From Scylla paramamosain (taxonomy: Eukaryota; Arthropoda; Malacostraca; Decapoda; Portunidae), in NCBI RefSeq assembly GCF_035594125.1, contig NC_087151.1:14425001-14489000 (forward strand): DNA of 64,000 nucleotides, given 5' to 3'. This document shows positions 1 through 14,981 of this stretch, in pieces; within the stretch, counting starts at the first letter, position 1; every line of letters begins with the position of its first letter. The notes beneath the pieces were generated by a model. That model worked only from the letters and a program-made list of their open reading frames with translations, made no database searches and was not told the origin of the DNA. The position numbers and the translations under genes are program-made.

Positions 1-2092
1 ACACGAATCAGAGATCATAAAAAAAAAAAAAAAAATAATAATAATAATGATAAATAGATAAATAAATAAATAAATATTGAACACATGAAAAAAATAAAAA
101 CCAATTATTCACAAAAGATGGAAAACCAACGAACGCATAAAAGAAATAAAACCAATTAATACACAAACCAGAGACCTCCAACTGGCGCGAAACAAACACC
201 GACCTTCAACACAACCAACCTCTCCTCACCTACGTTTTCCCCACACGACTATCACTGTCCTGCCTGGCACTTCCGGTCCGCTGTCCTCTGTCACTATAAA
301 CGTCCCTCAACTATATACATCAAATTCAAACGAAACAAAAGAGTTGAATCTTATCCAAAACACCAACTTCACAGAAAATAGAAAAAAAAAAAAAGTGCAT
401 TGGAGTAGAGCAGACAGCATTTAGTTGAGTACAGACATCTTACGAAGTTCTGATTCTACGTGACCTAATGGCAAGTGCCGGTATTTCGAATCGCTTTTGT
501 TCCTTCATAAGGATTATTTTCAAAGGCCACAGTGATGATGTGTTATGTTTTCATGGGTGCTTTTGCTATTGATGATGCAAAATTCTTGTTAAACTATCAC
601 TAGAATCATGAAAATACCTTTGATGGTTCTAGTAGCTTCCACAGTGGAGCCTGCAGAAAAGTGGTCGAGATAACACGTCGAAAAGTTTGGGAATGTGGTC
701 CCAGGTGTACTGTAATTATGTATTTTTGCATTAAACTTTGATGTCCTTCACTAATAAGAATTTACCTTTAATGTTCCCATCATATTGCACGAGTGCCGTG
801 AATGCTGTCCAATGTGATGTTTCTACTGTGGGCACGTTGAGCCAAGGAATGACTCGGTCACCACAGTACTGAATAACATCATTTTAACCCATCGTGGAAA
901 ATGGAAAAAAAAAAAATAATAAATAAATAAATATGTTGGCGTAATGAACCCAAAAGTAGTTCCTCACAAAGAAAATAATATGGAAATTTTCTTCTTATCT
1001 TTCTTTGAAAGGTTCCACCGGCATTTAACAAGTTACCTCAAGTACGGCGCTGCCAGACGTAATTCCGCCACTTATTCTCCTAATAATTGTACAACACAAC
1101 ATTCTTATGATATTGCATCAGAGTGAGAAGATAGACACAAAATAAGAATTCCGAGCATCATCGCACATCGCACATATTGTGAGATAAGTGGTACCGCATG
1201 ATAGTGCGTATATTGTTCCGAACCTTTTTATTTTATTGATACTTACTCTTTAGTATATGCACATTACATGCAATTGCATTACATTAAAATTCATTACATT
1301 AAAATTTAATAAAGAGGACAAAATCTGATAATAATCAGAGAGAAAGTGGAGGCAACGTTTACTTGCTTTATAACCATGCACTGAGCCTGTAGATCTGTCA
1401 CTAATATGGCCATCACCTGAGAAAAGAAGTCTTAGACTTCCATAAGCATGATTATAAACCACTGGAGGCGTTTTATTCACGTGGAAAAAATCATAAAACT
1501 TTAAAATTTAATGGTTGACCAGAGGGTAACAACAAAAATACGTCAGTTGACAGGGTTGAACACATGGGGATGAATGGGTTCATTTTTTTTTTTTATTATT
1601 ATACAAATGCACTCAGATACATCGCGCAAATAAATAAAGGGAAATGTCTATCAAAATTCCGATGGTGAAAAGAATGACTGTTGACTGGTAAGGCTTCTGT
1701 AGCTTGATAAAAGTGTTCGGGTGCAAGTTTAGCAAGTTTACACTGACAGCGTATGAAATAATGGAGCACTCCAAACCTCTTAGTACCTGTGGTGTTATTT
1801 TTGTTCGGTAAAATCACTTAAGATTATTCAAGTAAGAAGTGTTATATTATCAGTGGCAAGCAGAACATAAAGACCTCAGTGTTGGCTCACTTTCTCTAAT
1901 AGATAGGGGCATTTTTTTACAGGCTTGACTTATTAGAGTTATGGCTGGAAAGTACTATATGAATGTGTGTATAAAGGGTAAGGGTTGCACCAGGAGGAAC
2001 TGAGATACCAACGTCGCAGCGAAAGGGTTGTGAATATTGGCAGAAAAACAACAATATAAACAGCAGATCGTCAAAATTGAAGGTATCGTAGA
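1..2092. other. non-coding stretch, nothing recognised
   Basis: I see no gene in either strand. The first 80 bases hold A-rich and (ATAA)-type simple sequence, and another A-rich run lies near 905-935. The short open frames here are low in complexity and resemble no protein I know. Confidence 0.6.

Positions 2093-2146
<54 letters not shown>
2093..2146. repeat. (AAT)n microsatellite
   Basis: Uninterrupted trinucleotide run. The poly-Ile and poly-Tyr open frames across it are artefacts of the repeat. Confidence 0.95.
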
Positions 2147-2283
2147 GGCAAAGCACGTGACCAGCAGAAAAATGAGGGAAAATAACGATATTCTGATCCC
2201 AAAAGACAGTCAGTCCATTAGAGGGAGATCAGAAGAGTGAGAGATAAGATTATAAAGTTTACAGGCAGGATCTAGATCAGTGA

Positions 2284-2399
<116 letters not shown>

Positions 2400-2884
2400 G
2401 TGTGTGTTGCAAGAATATTTTATCTCCCTAACCATCTGAAAGCTCCTCGCGTGACGATTCATTAAGTCACCAGAAAAAAAAAAGGAGCGCAATGCTCCGC
2501 GACTGACGAGCAGATTAGATACTGACTGACTCTTGCAGTGATAAGATGAACAGTAAGGGAGCTTGAGAAAGTAAAAATGTATGGTAGAGTGGATGGGTTT
2601 AGTTACATAACTTTCCACACCCTCTCCCTGTCACTCAATTCCATCACGCCCATTGCATACTAAAGGAAAATAAACAACCCAGTTACTACCCGTGTTTTAT
2701 TTATTTATTTTTTTTTTTTTATCTCTCTTCTCTGCGCTCCTGTTAAGCAACCATCCTTACGTCACCATCACAACCCCTCTCCCTACCATCTCCCTTCCCA
2801 ACGCAACTCACGTCATCCATGTTGTACCCGTCATGATAAGGACATGACAAGGACACGAGACATTAAACATTACGACCATCAACC

Positions 2885-2887
<3 letters not shown>

Positions 2888-2944
<57 letters not shown>

Positions 2945-2948
2945 CGTG

Positions 2949-3012
<64 letters not shown>
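2888..3012. repeat. compound (CT)n-(TG)n microsatellite
   Basis: A CT run, a short TGTGTGCGTG interruption, a second CT run and then a TG run. Confidence 0.97.
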
Positions 3013-3013
<1 letters not shown>

Positions 3014-4380
3014 ATGATATGAGGAGTGAATGTCCTGAAGTGAGTGCAATAGTTGCGATTCCACTTGTTTAATGATCAGCGACTTCAAACAGCTGTGATG
3101 GTCTTGGTACCGCCTCAGGACAAGCTGCAGCTGCCTACGTTTTTTATCGACCAGCCAAAACAGCCGTCCTCACACCACTTTCACTACCAGACCGCCAGGC
3201 AGTCATCACAAATGCAAGTCAAGGCTAATTTTCATTAATGAAGATGTTTATGCTGCATCACAGGAAATTTGAGGCGACTTCCCTAAGTCATGTTAGCAAG
3301 AGACTAATTAATATTGTAGCCGCACCGGCAGGTCTTCATTAGCTCTCAGGTGATCTGTTTTACTGATCACACCCATCATCGTGTGGTCGAGGAAAGGCAT
3401 TTTTCTCTCTCTCTCTGACATTTATTGATGAGGTAGGCATGACTGTAAGAACTGCGAACAAGTTCTCGGTCTCAATTTCATATAAAATAACATATCCTAA
3501 TATCAAGCACTTTCTACATATTACAGTATTCATTAACAATACATGCAATCAACTTGGCACTATGACAATCAGTTTTTACTATAAAATTAAAGTATTTACC
3601 TCTGTCACCTTCCTACCCGTCTTTGTCTGAGCGCGACTTGGCCGTGAGTAATGCCGGCAGGCAACCAGTGGGTTAAAGACATTCTACTAACAAGTGAGCA
3701 TCGGCTTTGGTGCTTCATATAGCACTGAGTACTGATACTTACGCATATTGCATGTGTTTTCATGCAAGTAGGAAACTATTGAACATTTCACTTATGATTA
3801 CCGAGGAATAATGACGTGAGGCACATACACTTTACGTACAATAACAAATATACATTTCTTTCGCAACACGAAACTCCTGGTCAAAGAGAAATCCCTTGTA
3901 AATTTACCAAGAGCACATAGCAGCACATCCCACCTGACTTCTGCTGTGAGTGACGTCTTCCGTCCACCACCTAAAGACGCATGCGATCGGAGGCCCTACC
4001 TGACAACCAGCCAACAGTTACAGGTAACAAGGCAGGACAGGGTAAGGCAGGGCAGGGAAGTGTGTCGGGCCAACGAGCGGATCCTGAAGATGCTGAGGCC
4101 ACAAGGGACCCAGAATCCTGACGCGCCTGCCCACCAGAAAGCAGCAGCCACAGCCTCTTTAGTCGCGGTCTATAGTCAAGTACCCTCTGTAAAAATCATT
4201 ATGTAGATATAAGCAAGTGTGCCTTTAAAGAAATCTGTTTTCTATAATGAATTATTTTACTTATGTATACAGGATAAACTACTGAATCCTACTGTAAGAG
4301 GATCAAGTAGCATCATGCTTGTTACAAAGGTTTTGAATGTAAGCATGTATTTCTCATTGTACTTATTATTATTTATACAG
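3013..4380. other. non-coding stretch, nothing recognised
   Basis: No gene or element recognised. An open frame at 3946-4206 has no recognisable domain and is not called. Confidence 0.5.
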
Positions 4381-6140
4381 GTGAGGAAGCATTAAGGCAG
4401 GCACTAGCTGGGCTGTTCAGGAAAATATTAAAGATAGGGGAGGTGCCTCAAGGTTGGAACAGGAACAGAATTACACTCGTACACAAGGGAGGAGGAAAGC
4501 CAAGGGAGGACGTAGGTAATTACAGACTTATAGCATTTGGTTCGGTGATTAATAATAAATTGAAGACTTGGATAGAGGAGAATAAGGTGCTTGGAGAGGA
4601 GCAGAGTGGTTTTAGGCAGGACAGAGGTGGTTTAGAAAATGTGCTAGTTATGAAAGAAATTATTGAAAGAAATATAAAACTAAGGAAGGAGCTGTACTTG
4701 GTTTTCTTAGATACAGAGAAGGCCTATGATAGTAGGCTGGAGCAAACTGCTGACATTACTTGCACACAGAGGGGTGGACAGGAAGGTAGTGCAGGTAATT
4801 AGGAAGCTGTATGAGGATAATGAGGTGAAGTTCACGTTAGGAGACATTAGTACAGGTTGGATGAGAAACAATATTTGAGTACGGTAGGAGTGTGTGATGT
4901 CCCCAATCTTATTCATTGTTTACATAGAGGAGTTAATAACAAGGATCAGGTGTCAGGGAAGGGTGTTAAAGTTGGGGATAGGAGATTAGTATGTCTAGCC
5001 TATGCCGATGACATAGTGCTGACAGAGAGTAAGGAGGACATGGAATAGTTGTTGTGGGTAACCAGCGTATATGGACGAGAGTGGGGTGTTAAGTATAGCG
5101 ACAGGAAATACACGGTGATGGAATTCAACAGTGAGGTAGAGGGACAGTGAGCATTAGAGAACAACATACTAGAGGTGGTGGAGAGGTACACATACTTGGG
5201 GCTAGAGGTAAGCAAAGAAAGAATAGGAGGTGAAAAACAGGTGAAAATAAATGAAGGAAAAGCCAGGAGGATGACAGGAATGATAATGAATGCAGGGAGT
5301 AGGACAGTCAACAAGTATGAGGTAGGCAGAAGTTTATGGAAGGGAATGGCAATACCTTAGTGTTTGTATGGGTCTGATATTACCTACCACCGGGAGGAAG
5401 ACTTAACGAGATTAGAGAAAACCCAGAATATAGTAAATAGGTGGTTAGGTGTTCCACGCAGCACAACAGTAGAAGCTGTCAGAGAAGAGATGGCCTGAAG
5501 CACCTTCAGAGAGAGAAGCTGAGCTTTATGAAGAAGACAGAAGAATTTGATGAGGATAGATGGGTGAAACAGGTAGTGAGGGAAAACTCTATTAGATCTT
5601 CATGGAGTAGGGAAATGGATAGGTAGAAAAGGAGGGGAAAACCTTGATGAGGACTGGAGGAGGATAGGGCACAGAGAGGTGAGGAAAAGGATAGAAAAAG
5701 GTGGTTTAGTTAGATGGCACACAGGGATAGAAACAAAGTCTACATTAAAGTGGTACAAGTGGAAGGAGAGACCTGAGGCGCTCCACTGGCATGTAGGAGA
5801 CTGGGGCAGCAAATTGTTAATGAAGGCAAGGACAGGGACGCTTGAGGTGAAGGCTGAGAACAGGGTGGAGCTGGACCAGGGATGTAACACATGTAGAGGG
5901 GTGAGGGAGACTGTGGAACATTTCCTGGTGGAGTGTGTTGGGTATGAAGAAGAGAGAGACAGGTTGATAGGCTCCGTAACTGAAATTATAGAAGATGAGT
6001 GGAGCAGGAGGTTAGAGGAGGAGGACGGTGGAGTCCTCACGGTGCTGGGCCTATATCAGAGAGAGAAAAAAAAGAGAGGATAGTAAGGATGATGAAAGAG
6101 TTCCTAGTACAGACGTGGAGGAAACGTAACATGTAATATG
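4381..6140 (+). mobile_element. decayed non-LTR retrotransposon, RT to C-terminal zinc knuckle
   Basis: Successive + strand fragments in shifting frames read as one reverse transcriptase. 4381-4730 gives EVPQGWNRNRITLVHKGG, a GNYRLIAF block (normally NYRPIS), EEQSGFR and FLDTEKAYD. Around 4990-5045 is LAYADDIVL, the catalytic YADD. 5175-5230 gives ERYTYLGLEVS. Around 5410-5500 is KTQNIVNRWLGVP. 5679-6083 is the best-kept part and ends with a CNTC...H...C knuckle (CNTCRGVRETVEHFLVEC). The element is dead: the frame changes after EKAYD near 4730, and there are in-frame stops near 5046, 5148 and 5358 and a shift near 5500. No endonuclease domain is visible upstream, so it is 5'-truncated or eroded. 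The clade was not assigned. A relative lies on the - strand at 63527-64000. Confidence 0.85.
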
Positions 6141-7518
6141 TAGTTTTGTTCCCTGTGCTGTGCCCGCCACTCTCCTCTACAGGTAGTGGACGGACCAGAG
6201 CATAACAATGAAGGGAAGGAGGACTAGAAAGCGATAAAAAGCGGAAGAGGTCACAAGAAGATGTGAGCCATAACAAAACACAGCTAGTGATTATTCTTAG
6301 ATTTAAGGCTTAAGCTTCCCCATTGAAGACAAAAAGGTATTTAGCATGTTATGTATTTCATACTGTGTCTATGGTATGCATATATAAACAGTGAAGTGAA
6401 TTATAGTGTGTATAGGTAAGAAACATTACCCAAGATGTGTGTACTTAATTTCTTAGTACCTACGCAGTAAGATAATAAGGCATTATATTAATACCTTCAA
6501 AAAAATATTAGTGAACCACATATATATAAGCAGTAATTGTGTGGTTAGGTATTAATTTTAATGTATAACTTGCAGCTTTCACGTCCATGCCAGAGGCAAA
6601 CGTGGTACAGAGGACCTAATTTATTAAAGACCGTTGTGATACAAGATAGTGTCTGTTGATTGACCCAGCACTAATAATTTGACACAAGTGTGATCCTGCG
6701 GTAAGAACCGCCACATCCTCCTCAGTTCACTTCCATTGTGTTTAATCTTTTCTCTCAATCTCAAATCCGCCGATTTGTTGTCTGTCTGTCTGTCGGTTGT
6801 CGGATGTTGTAAGGTGATAATTCATTCGCTTGTTCCTCATTTTGGTCTGATCTGATTGGCTCACGTTGGCCAGTGATGACATAAAGCATGAATGATGCAC
6901 GTTCATACAGCAGTCATGAGATTACATTTCAAAGCGTCTCTCTGCCGGGATTTTCACACAAATTGCATTTTGTGTGACAGTGCGAGTGTGACAGCTGTCT
7001 GGGTCACGGATCACGCACTGGCGGGAGCAGCGAGGTCCACTGCCCACTACCCAAAAACCGCCATGTTAACTTCTGTCTCGTGTGTCGCTTTCTCGGACGT
7101 ATCCTATTTCATCTCCTGTACAAATGCAAGTCATTCTGCATAGTACTTTAGCCAACATTGGTTATATTAGTCATGATCTCACACTGCATTATGATATTTT
7201 ATGAAAATACGAAGACACACTGAAAATGGCGGACCAGGCCAAGGAGGCCATTCAGACACCTTTGCCTCACGAGGTTGGAAGGACTGACTGATACATGCTC
7301 GCTTCATATAAACTACATGCTTTCAAAAACGTTTCTCATCCGTGAATGACTTGCATGCAGATCATTCTTTAATTTTATTGAAAACATTGTTAAGCCTGTT
7401 TTCACCTACGATCCCAACGTCTGTCCATGAATGGCTGTCGTCCTTCCATGCTGCCTCCTACCCAATCATTGCTCATCGCTTGGTTTCTGTGCATGCAAAT
7501 TAACTGATGAAATAGATT
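6141..7518. other. non-coding stretch, nothing recognised
   Basis: The first part (to about 6260) may be the 3' UTR of the upstream retroelement. The rest shows no gene. 6892-7143 is open but unrecognised. Confidence 0.45.
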
Positions 7519-7599
7519 ATTATTATTATTATCATTATTATTATCATAATTAGTATTATTGTTGTTACGGCCTACCGTGGGGTAACGGGGGACCAGCGA

Positions 7600-8226
7600 C
7601 TCCTTAGGGTTGCCGCTCTCCACCACTAACCTACGTCCTATCCGATCGGCCAACGGCACGGCATCTCTCTACTCCCGACACCTCTGCCTCCAGGTGTCGG
7701 GTTGGGCACGTGTACCCTCAGCACTTCTAGGCCGGTAATTCCCTTGGCTATGCCGGAGGGGCACCTTCCCTGTCCTCCCCCGGTGGCCCCAGCCACACAA
7801 CAGGGTCCCCCGAGGTCGCTTATCGGCCTGCCAAATCATGCCTTAAGCTAGAGTACATCTTGACGCCCCTGCCGGCACCTTTGCCCAGGGAAGGCAGTGC
7901 AGTTGACCGTGGCGGACGGCTCATTCACGTCCTGGCCACCGCAGGAGGAACATCGTTGAGGGTGATTTAATCCAACTTAAGGTATGATTGGTCGGGCAGA
8001 CAGGCGACTCTGGGGAACCCTGCTGTGTTGCGGGACCCCCGGTGGGGACAGGGAGGGTGTCCCCCTCCGACATAGCCGGGGGAATTACCGGTCTAGAAGT
8101 GTAGAGTGTACACGTCCCCAACCCGACACCTAGAGGTAGAGGTGTCGGAAGTAAAGACATGCCATGCCATTGGCCGATCGGATAGAACGTAAGTTAGTGG
8201 TGGGGGGACTGCAACCCCTAAGGATT
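7600..8226. repeat. large inverted repeat (fold-back), about 256-bp arms
   Basis: Left arm 7600-7855 and right arm 7968-8226 are diverged inverted copies of one sequence, separated by about 110 bases. Shared blocks include CTATCCGATCGGCCAA, AGGTGTCGGGTTGG, CACTTCTAG.CCGGTAATTC and the CCTTAAG at the inner ends. Microsatellites beginning with ATT repeats lie just outside each arm (about 7519-7560 and from 8224). This fits two head-to-head copies of one short retroelement with an ATT-type tail, or a fold-back transposon. I do not recognise the family. The small open frames beginning MPLADRI occur in both arms only because the arms are homologous. Confidence 0.8.
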
Positions 8227-8243
8227 ATTATTATTATTATTAA

Positions 8244-8275
<32 letters not shown>

Positions 8276-8276
8276 A

Positions 8277-8320
<44 letters not shown>

Positions 8321-8334
8321 TTGTTATTATTATT

Positions 8335-8385
<51 letters not shown>
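8224..8385. repeat. compound (ATT)n-(AGT)n-(ATC)n microsatellite
   Basis: Consecutive trinucleotide tracts directly outside the right arm of the inverted repeat. They may have grown from an element tail. Confidence 0.95.
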
Positions 8386-8735
8386 GTTGTCGTCGTCACC
8401 ATGATCGTCATCATCATCAAATAGGAAGAAAGCAAACTAGAAATGGCGTAGTGACGGGGAAGGTAGTGGCTCTCGATGTGCTTGGCGTGATGATGAGTGG
8501 GAAGGTGACTGGCTTATCACTATCTCGTGTTTGTGGTGATGGTGGGACGAGGAGGGTGAAGTAGGTTGCATCTGCGACCCCCTCTTCACCAGGTTTTACC
8601 TCATAGGAGCCTTATCACCCTCCCTCCTTCAGTTTTCATTATCTTTTCTCCATTCCTTCCTCTTGTTCCTCTTTCTGTCCTTCCTTCTCTTTTCTCCATT
8701 CTTACTTTTCGTTTATCCCAGAATATTAGATCATT

Positions 8736-8738
<3 letters not shown>

Positions 8739-8824
<86 letters not shown>
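8739..8824. repeat. (GA)n microsatellite
   Basis: Perfect GA repeat. Confidence 0.97.
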
Positions 8825-8826
<2 letters not shown>

Positions 8827-9479
8827 CGTATTTTTTCAGTGCATTGTTTTCTCATTAGGATCTCTTCCAAAGGCCACAGAGATGAGTAATTTGGTTCTTG
8901 AAGATTTTCTTTTTCTGTGTCAAACAGACAGACAAATAAAATGTTATTAGGAATATGTAAGGAGAAATGTTGCATAAAGAGCGCTAAATGATATTACATA
9001 TATAACAGAGAATACAGTGGTCACAGAAAACGCAGTCTCTGAGAGAGACAAACACATGAATTCAATTATATCTCACTGAATATTCAGTTTTCTGTGTTGG
9101 GATGCTTGCACATGCTCGATGCGGCTTAAAGTCAACGGAGTGAATGTTCGTGAGATGGAGAGCGAACCACAAACGATGATTTAGTGCCTGTTGCCCTGCC
9201 TCACCACTGAGACAATGAGAGACACTTTATCTACAATCAGCTGTACAGCATGCAAGTCTCAGCAACTCTCCTCATGAGGGAAATGAAGCACGGAAGCACC
9301 ATCACGAGGTGATTGCAAGCTCGTTATCAATATTAAGTGTACACATGTGATAACTGTATATACAGCCTTATGATGTCTTCAGACAAGAAAACAAATCCGT
9401 ATCATTGTGTTTTGTCATTCACAAAGCAGACTTTCGCTGCGTGTTGGTGGTGTTCCTTCTCCTCTTCGCCCTCAAGGAA

Positions 9480-9612
9480 GCATATTTCTGAACCGTTCCT
9501 TATTAATCAGAAAATACCGACAGAGAAAGGCGTCTGCCAAGGCAACACCCTTTCTCTTCAACGGTTCATTGAGGTATTTGAGGAACTGGTTAAGACTCTG
9601 TGTGCGAGAGGA
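9480..9612 (+). mobile_element. small RT fragment, RTE-like
   Basis: The + frame reads KIPTEKGVCQGNTLSLQRF and then a helix FEELVKTL. This matches the RT block GVRQGDxxSPxLF, with Q-G retained and the usual R and D replaced by C and N. Only about 45 residues can be recognised, with no palm motif nearby, so it is a short relic. The RTE-like label rests on the KIPTEKGVxQG context and is tentative. Confidence 0.5.
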
Positions 9613-9639
9613 TGCCTTGTGATGCTTTGCCGTTGGTAA

Positions 9640-9986
9640 CTGGCATCGCCCACGCTATACTAATTACCCAAGGTCCTTATGTCCCTAATGATGTAATTAT
9701 CCTTTCCCATACTATGCAAGTGTGGCGAATCTCGCATGGGATCTCGGGCTGGAGCAGTAAGTAAACGCTGTTAACTTACAAAGATCTGCCGTAAATCATC
9801 ACATTGTCACGGCATAGTATTCATAGTTTGATTATGATACACCGATTTTTCCCGATCACTTAGCGGTTGGGCAGTGACATTTCTTTCTCTAATATATGCA
9901 GACTTACTCGTCTCGGTGACGAAAATAAATAAGTAAATAAATGAATAAACAAATAAACATGGTGAATGTGACTTGTATCGCGTTCG
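9640..9986. other. non-coding stretch, nothing recognised
   Basis: No gene, RNA or repeat recognised apart from a short (AAAT)-type run near 9925-9957. Confidence 0.4.
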
Positions 9987-9988
9987 TA

Positions 9989-10350
9989 GCTGGTCGCTCT
10001 TTGTTTACAAACAAAAGCCTGACTGATGTGGACACTGCTTGGTCTATTTCATCCTGAACACTTTATTTGGTCTATTCCATCCTGTATTTTAACCAAGTCG
10101 TCAGCTGTATTGATGACAGCATGTGTTCCTAGCCGTCTTCTTTTACGCGGCTGTCCGCCCGCGAACTATGCATGTTCAGAACCTAATGTTTTCACACAAA
10201 AGCGTGTTGATAAACATATCTGTCCGCTGCTGCCCACATCATGGCTGAAGATTTGGCTAAAAGATTAACCAAATATAGGGATAAAGTAGACCCCGTAAAG
10301 TGTTCACAGTAGTCCGTCCGACTTTCGTTTGTAAAGAAAGAGCGAACAGC
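9989..10350. mobile_element. Tc1/mariner-type MITE with long TIRs
   Basis: About 362 bp between TA dinucleotides at 9987-9988 and 10351-10352. The first about 80 bases (GCTGGTCGCTCTTTGTTTAC...) and the reverse complement of the last about 80 (GCTGTTCGCTCTTTCTTTAC...) match over most of their length, through GGTCTA.TT.ATCC. No transposase is encoded. Long TIRs, small size and TA flanks are what a Tc1/mariner-mobilised MITE shows. The superfamily is inferred from the TA duplication alone. Confidence 0.75.
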
Positions 10351-10352
10351 TA

Positions 10353-12273
<1,921 letters not shown>

Positions 12274-12743
12274 GAAACAATATTCATCTGAGACTATTGA
12301 GCAGATCATGAGCCTCAAGAAAGTATGTCATTCAATTAGAGAAATAACTGAACATTTGGCAGTATGCAGGACAAGCCAAGAGTTGGTCACGGCGGTTCAG
12401 GGAGGAAGGGAATCGTGGTATGCCTCAATCTGAAAAAAAAAAAAAAAAAAAAAAACAGTCTGGGCGCTCCACAGGGCTGTGTCTGTCTTTAAGCGCCCAG
12501 TGGTCTTGATATCAGATTCCACTACACACGTTAAGACAGTAACAACCCTCTTATTTGTCTTCCGGGGGCGCCCAGACCGTTTTTTAGATTAAGGCATATC
12601 ACGATTACCTTCTTCCTTGCACCGCCGTGACCAACGCTTGACTTGCCCTGCATACTGCCAACTGTTCAGTTACTTCTCTAATTGAATGACATGCTTCCTT
12701 CAGGTCTATGATCTGCGCAATAGTCTTAGATGAATACCATTTC
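12274..12743. mobile_element. inverted duplication of a Tc1/mariner transposase N-terminus
   Basis: Two inverted, diverged copies (about 12274-12468 on +, 12568-12743 on -) flank a loop of about 99 bases. Read on the - strand, the right copy gives WYSSKTIAQIIDLKEACHSI, then REVTEQLAVCRAS and, after a frame change, a hinge SGRPRKTNKRVV that runs into the loop. The helix-turn-helix followed by a GRPR hinge is the N-terminal DNA-binding region of Tc1/mariner transposases. The + copy gives the second-helix part WSRRFREEGNRGMP. A run of about 23 A in the left copy replaces a 6-base run in the right copy. No catalytic DDE/D domain is present, so this is a relic. Confidence 0.75.
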
Positions 12744-13155
<412 letters not shown>

Positions 13156-13702
13156 ACTTATATCTGTCAAAATTACTGTACATCAAAGGCGTGTGTATAA
13201 AGAAAATTGTGCAAACTCAGCAAATTTCACAAATGGTTGGTGCGTCACTTACTAAAATCATAAGCTTCCGTGGCCCTCATGAGCAGGTTCCTGGACTTGA
13301 TAAGCATCTCTAATACTCGCCACGTTAAGATCACGAAAAGTCTTCTTTCTGCCCCTCCCGTCTAGGAACGACTCTGCTTGCCAGGTGCTTGGTGCTGATT
13401 GGTTGACAAGGGCAATAGTGAAAAATAAATAGATAAATAAATAATAGGAATGCTTCTATTAACTATTCAATATATCTTTGAATACTGCCTAGCCTGTATT
13501 TTGAAACGTCTTAATTAATTGTTCTACCGACACAGATAAAAAAAAAAAAGGTTAAATTTAAGTAAGTCAGGAATCAAACTTTTGCGAAAAATTACTTTAA
13601 AGGTCGATTGTGTGAAACAAGCCAACCAACAATTTCTCCACTGTGATGACCGACACCTGGCACTTCAGGTGATCTTTTACTTGACTCTTCAAGTGGCCGT
13701 CG

Positions 13703-13704
<2 letters not shown>

Positions 13705-13777
<73 letters not shown>
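13705..13777. repeat. (GA)n microsatellite
   Basis: Perfect GA repeat. Confidence 0.97.
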
Positions 13778-13778
<1 letters not shown>

Positions 13779-14599
13779 GTTTTCTGCCAGAACACACACA
13801 AAGGAGTGAATGATGCCCTAGTCAGAGTTCCGTCCTAAAAACCTAGCAGCGAACACTCGGCCAGTCCTGGGCGTTCCAAGGAAGAGTAAGGAGTCCTCTC
13901 TAGGTGAACGTGTGACGAGTACAGTATGACGAATAGAAAGTAAAATTAACTTGAATTTCTGCCGGGAAAAGAAAGAACAGGATGATCTGCCGTACCCTGA
14001 TGCATCACACACCGGCAAGACTGTCCCAATGCAGCTGTGGACAAAGCACTGAAGGAGTTTGAAAAAAAAAGTGCAATATTTTCATTAATTCAGAAGTGTA
14101 GACTAGTGTAAAATAAATATAGATATCCTGACAGAAGATAATGCCAAGTAGCGTAAGTCTTATAGGGTCAAGTATAATTATCCAATGTTAGAACGTTCAC
14201 TAACAAAGACAGTGTTCTTTATAAAGATTGGATTGTGATGATTGTCCACAAGCGTCAAAAACTTGAACAAGATTATCATTATGGAAAAACAATAAGACAT
14301 ACGTTGTGCTTTTTCTGCGATGAACTTAATAAAAAGTGAGAATAAGTACAAACGTGTAACTTCAACTTATAACACAAAGTTTCATATGAGAAAATGTACA
14401 ACTGAGCTGGATGATTTTAAATTATTAACAAACTTGTTGCATGTGCTTTGATTGCTTCTCAAAGGTGAGGTGTGAGGGTGAAGGGCAAGAGGAGGGGAGT
14501 CCAGAAGGATCGGAGGGAGAAAGATGATATATGTGAGTATGTTGGAGGGTCAGGTCATGCTGAGATGGGCGAGGTGAGGTCGAAGCGAGTAGAAGATGG
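13778..14599. other. non-coding stretch, nothing recognised
   Basis: No gene recognised. The last about 130 bases may be the eroded 5' part of the CR1-like element that follows. Confidence 0.4.
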
Positions 14600-14981
14600 A
14601 ATGGAGAGGATAGATGGGGCCGAGATGAGAAGATTAAGGGAAGTAAATGTAAATGAACTGTATAAATATTTCGTTGATAAATTACATACAGGACAGTTAG
14701 CAAACATCCCTTAAAGAGCAATAAGATCACAGAAAAATGACCCTAAATGGATGACTGTTAGGTTAAAATACTACACAGGAAGGAAGACAAGTATATATAA
14801 GAGATTAAGGACAGGACAAAAGGTTTTAAGGCCACAATATAATGACTTAGTTAGAAAAGTCAGGAGGTTAACGAGGAAAGCTAAAAAAAATTATGAATTA
14901 AAGGTAGCCAGCCAGGCGAAGACGGACCCCAAGGGATTTTATCAGGTATATAGGACGAAAAAATAAGGAAACTATAGGTCC

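Noticed and set aside
3946..4206. 86-codon open frame on +
   Set aside because: No recognisable motif, no splice or promoter context that I can support; probably chance.
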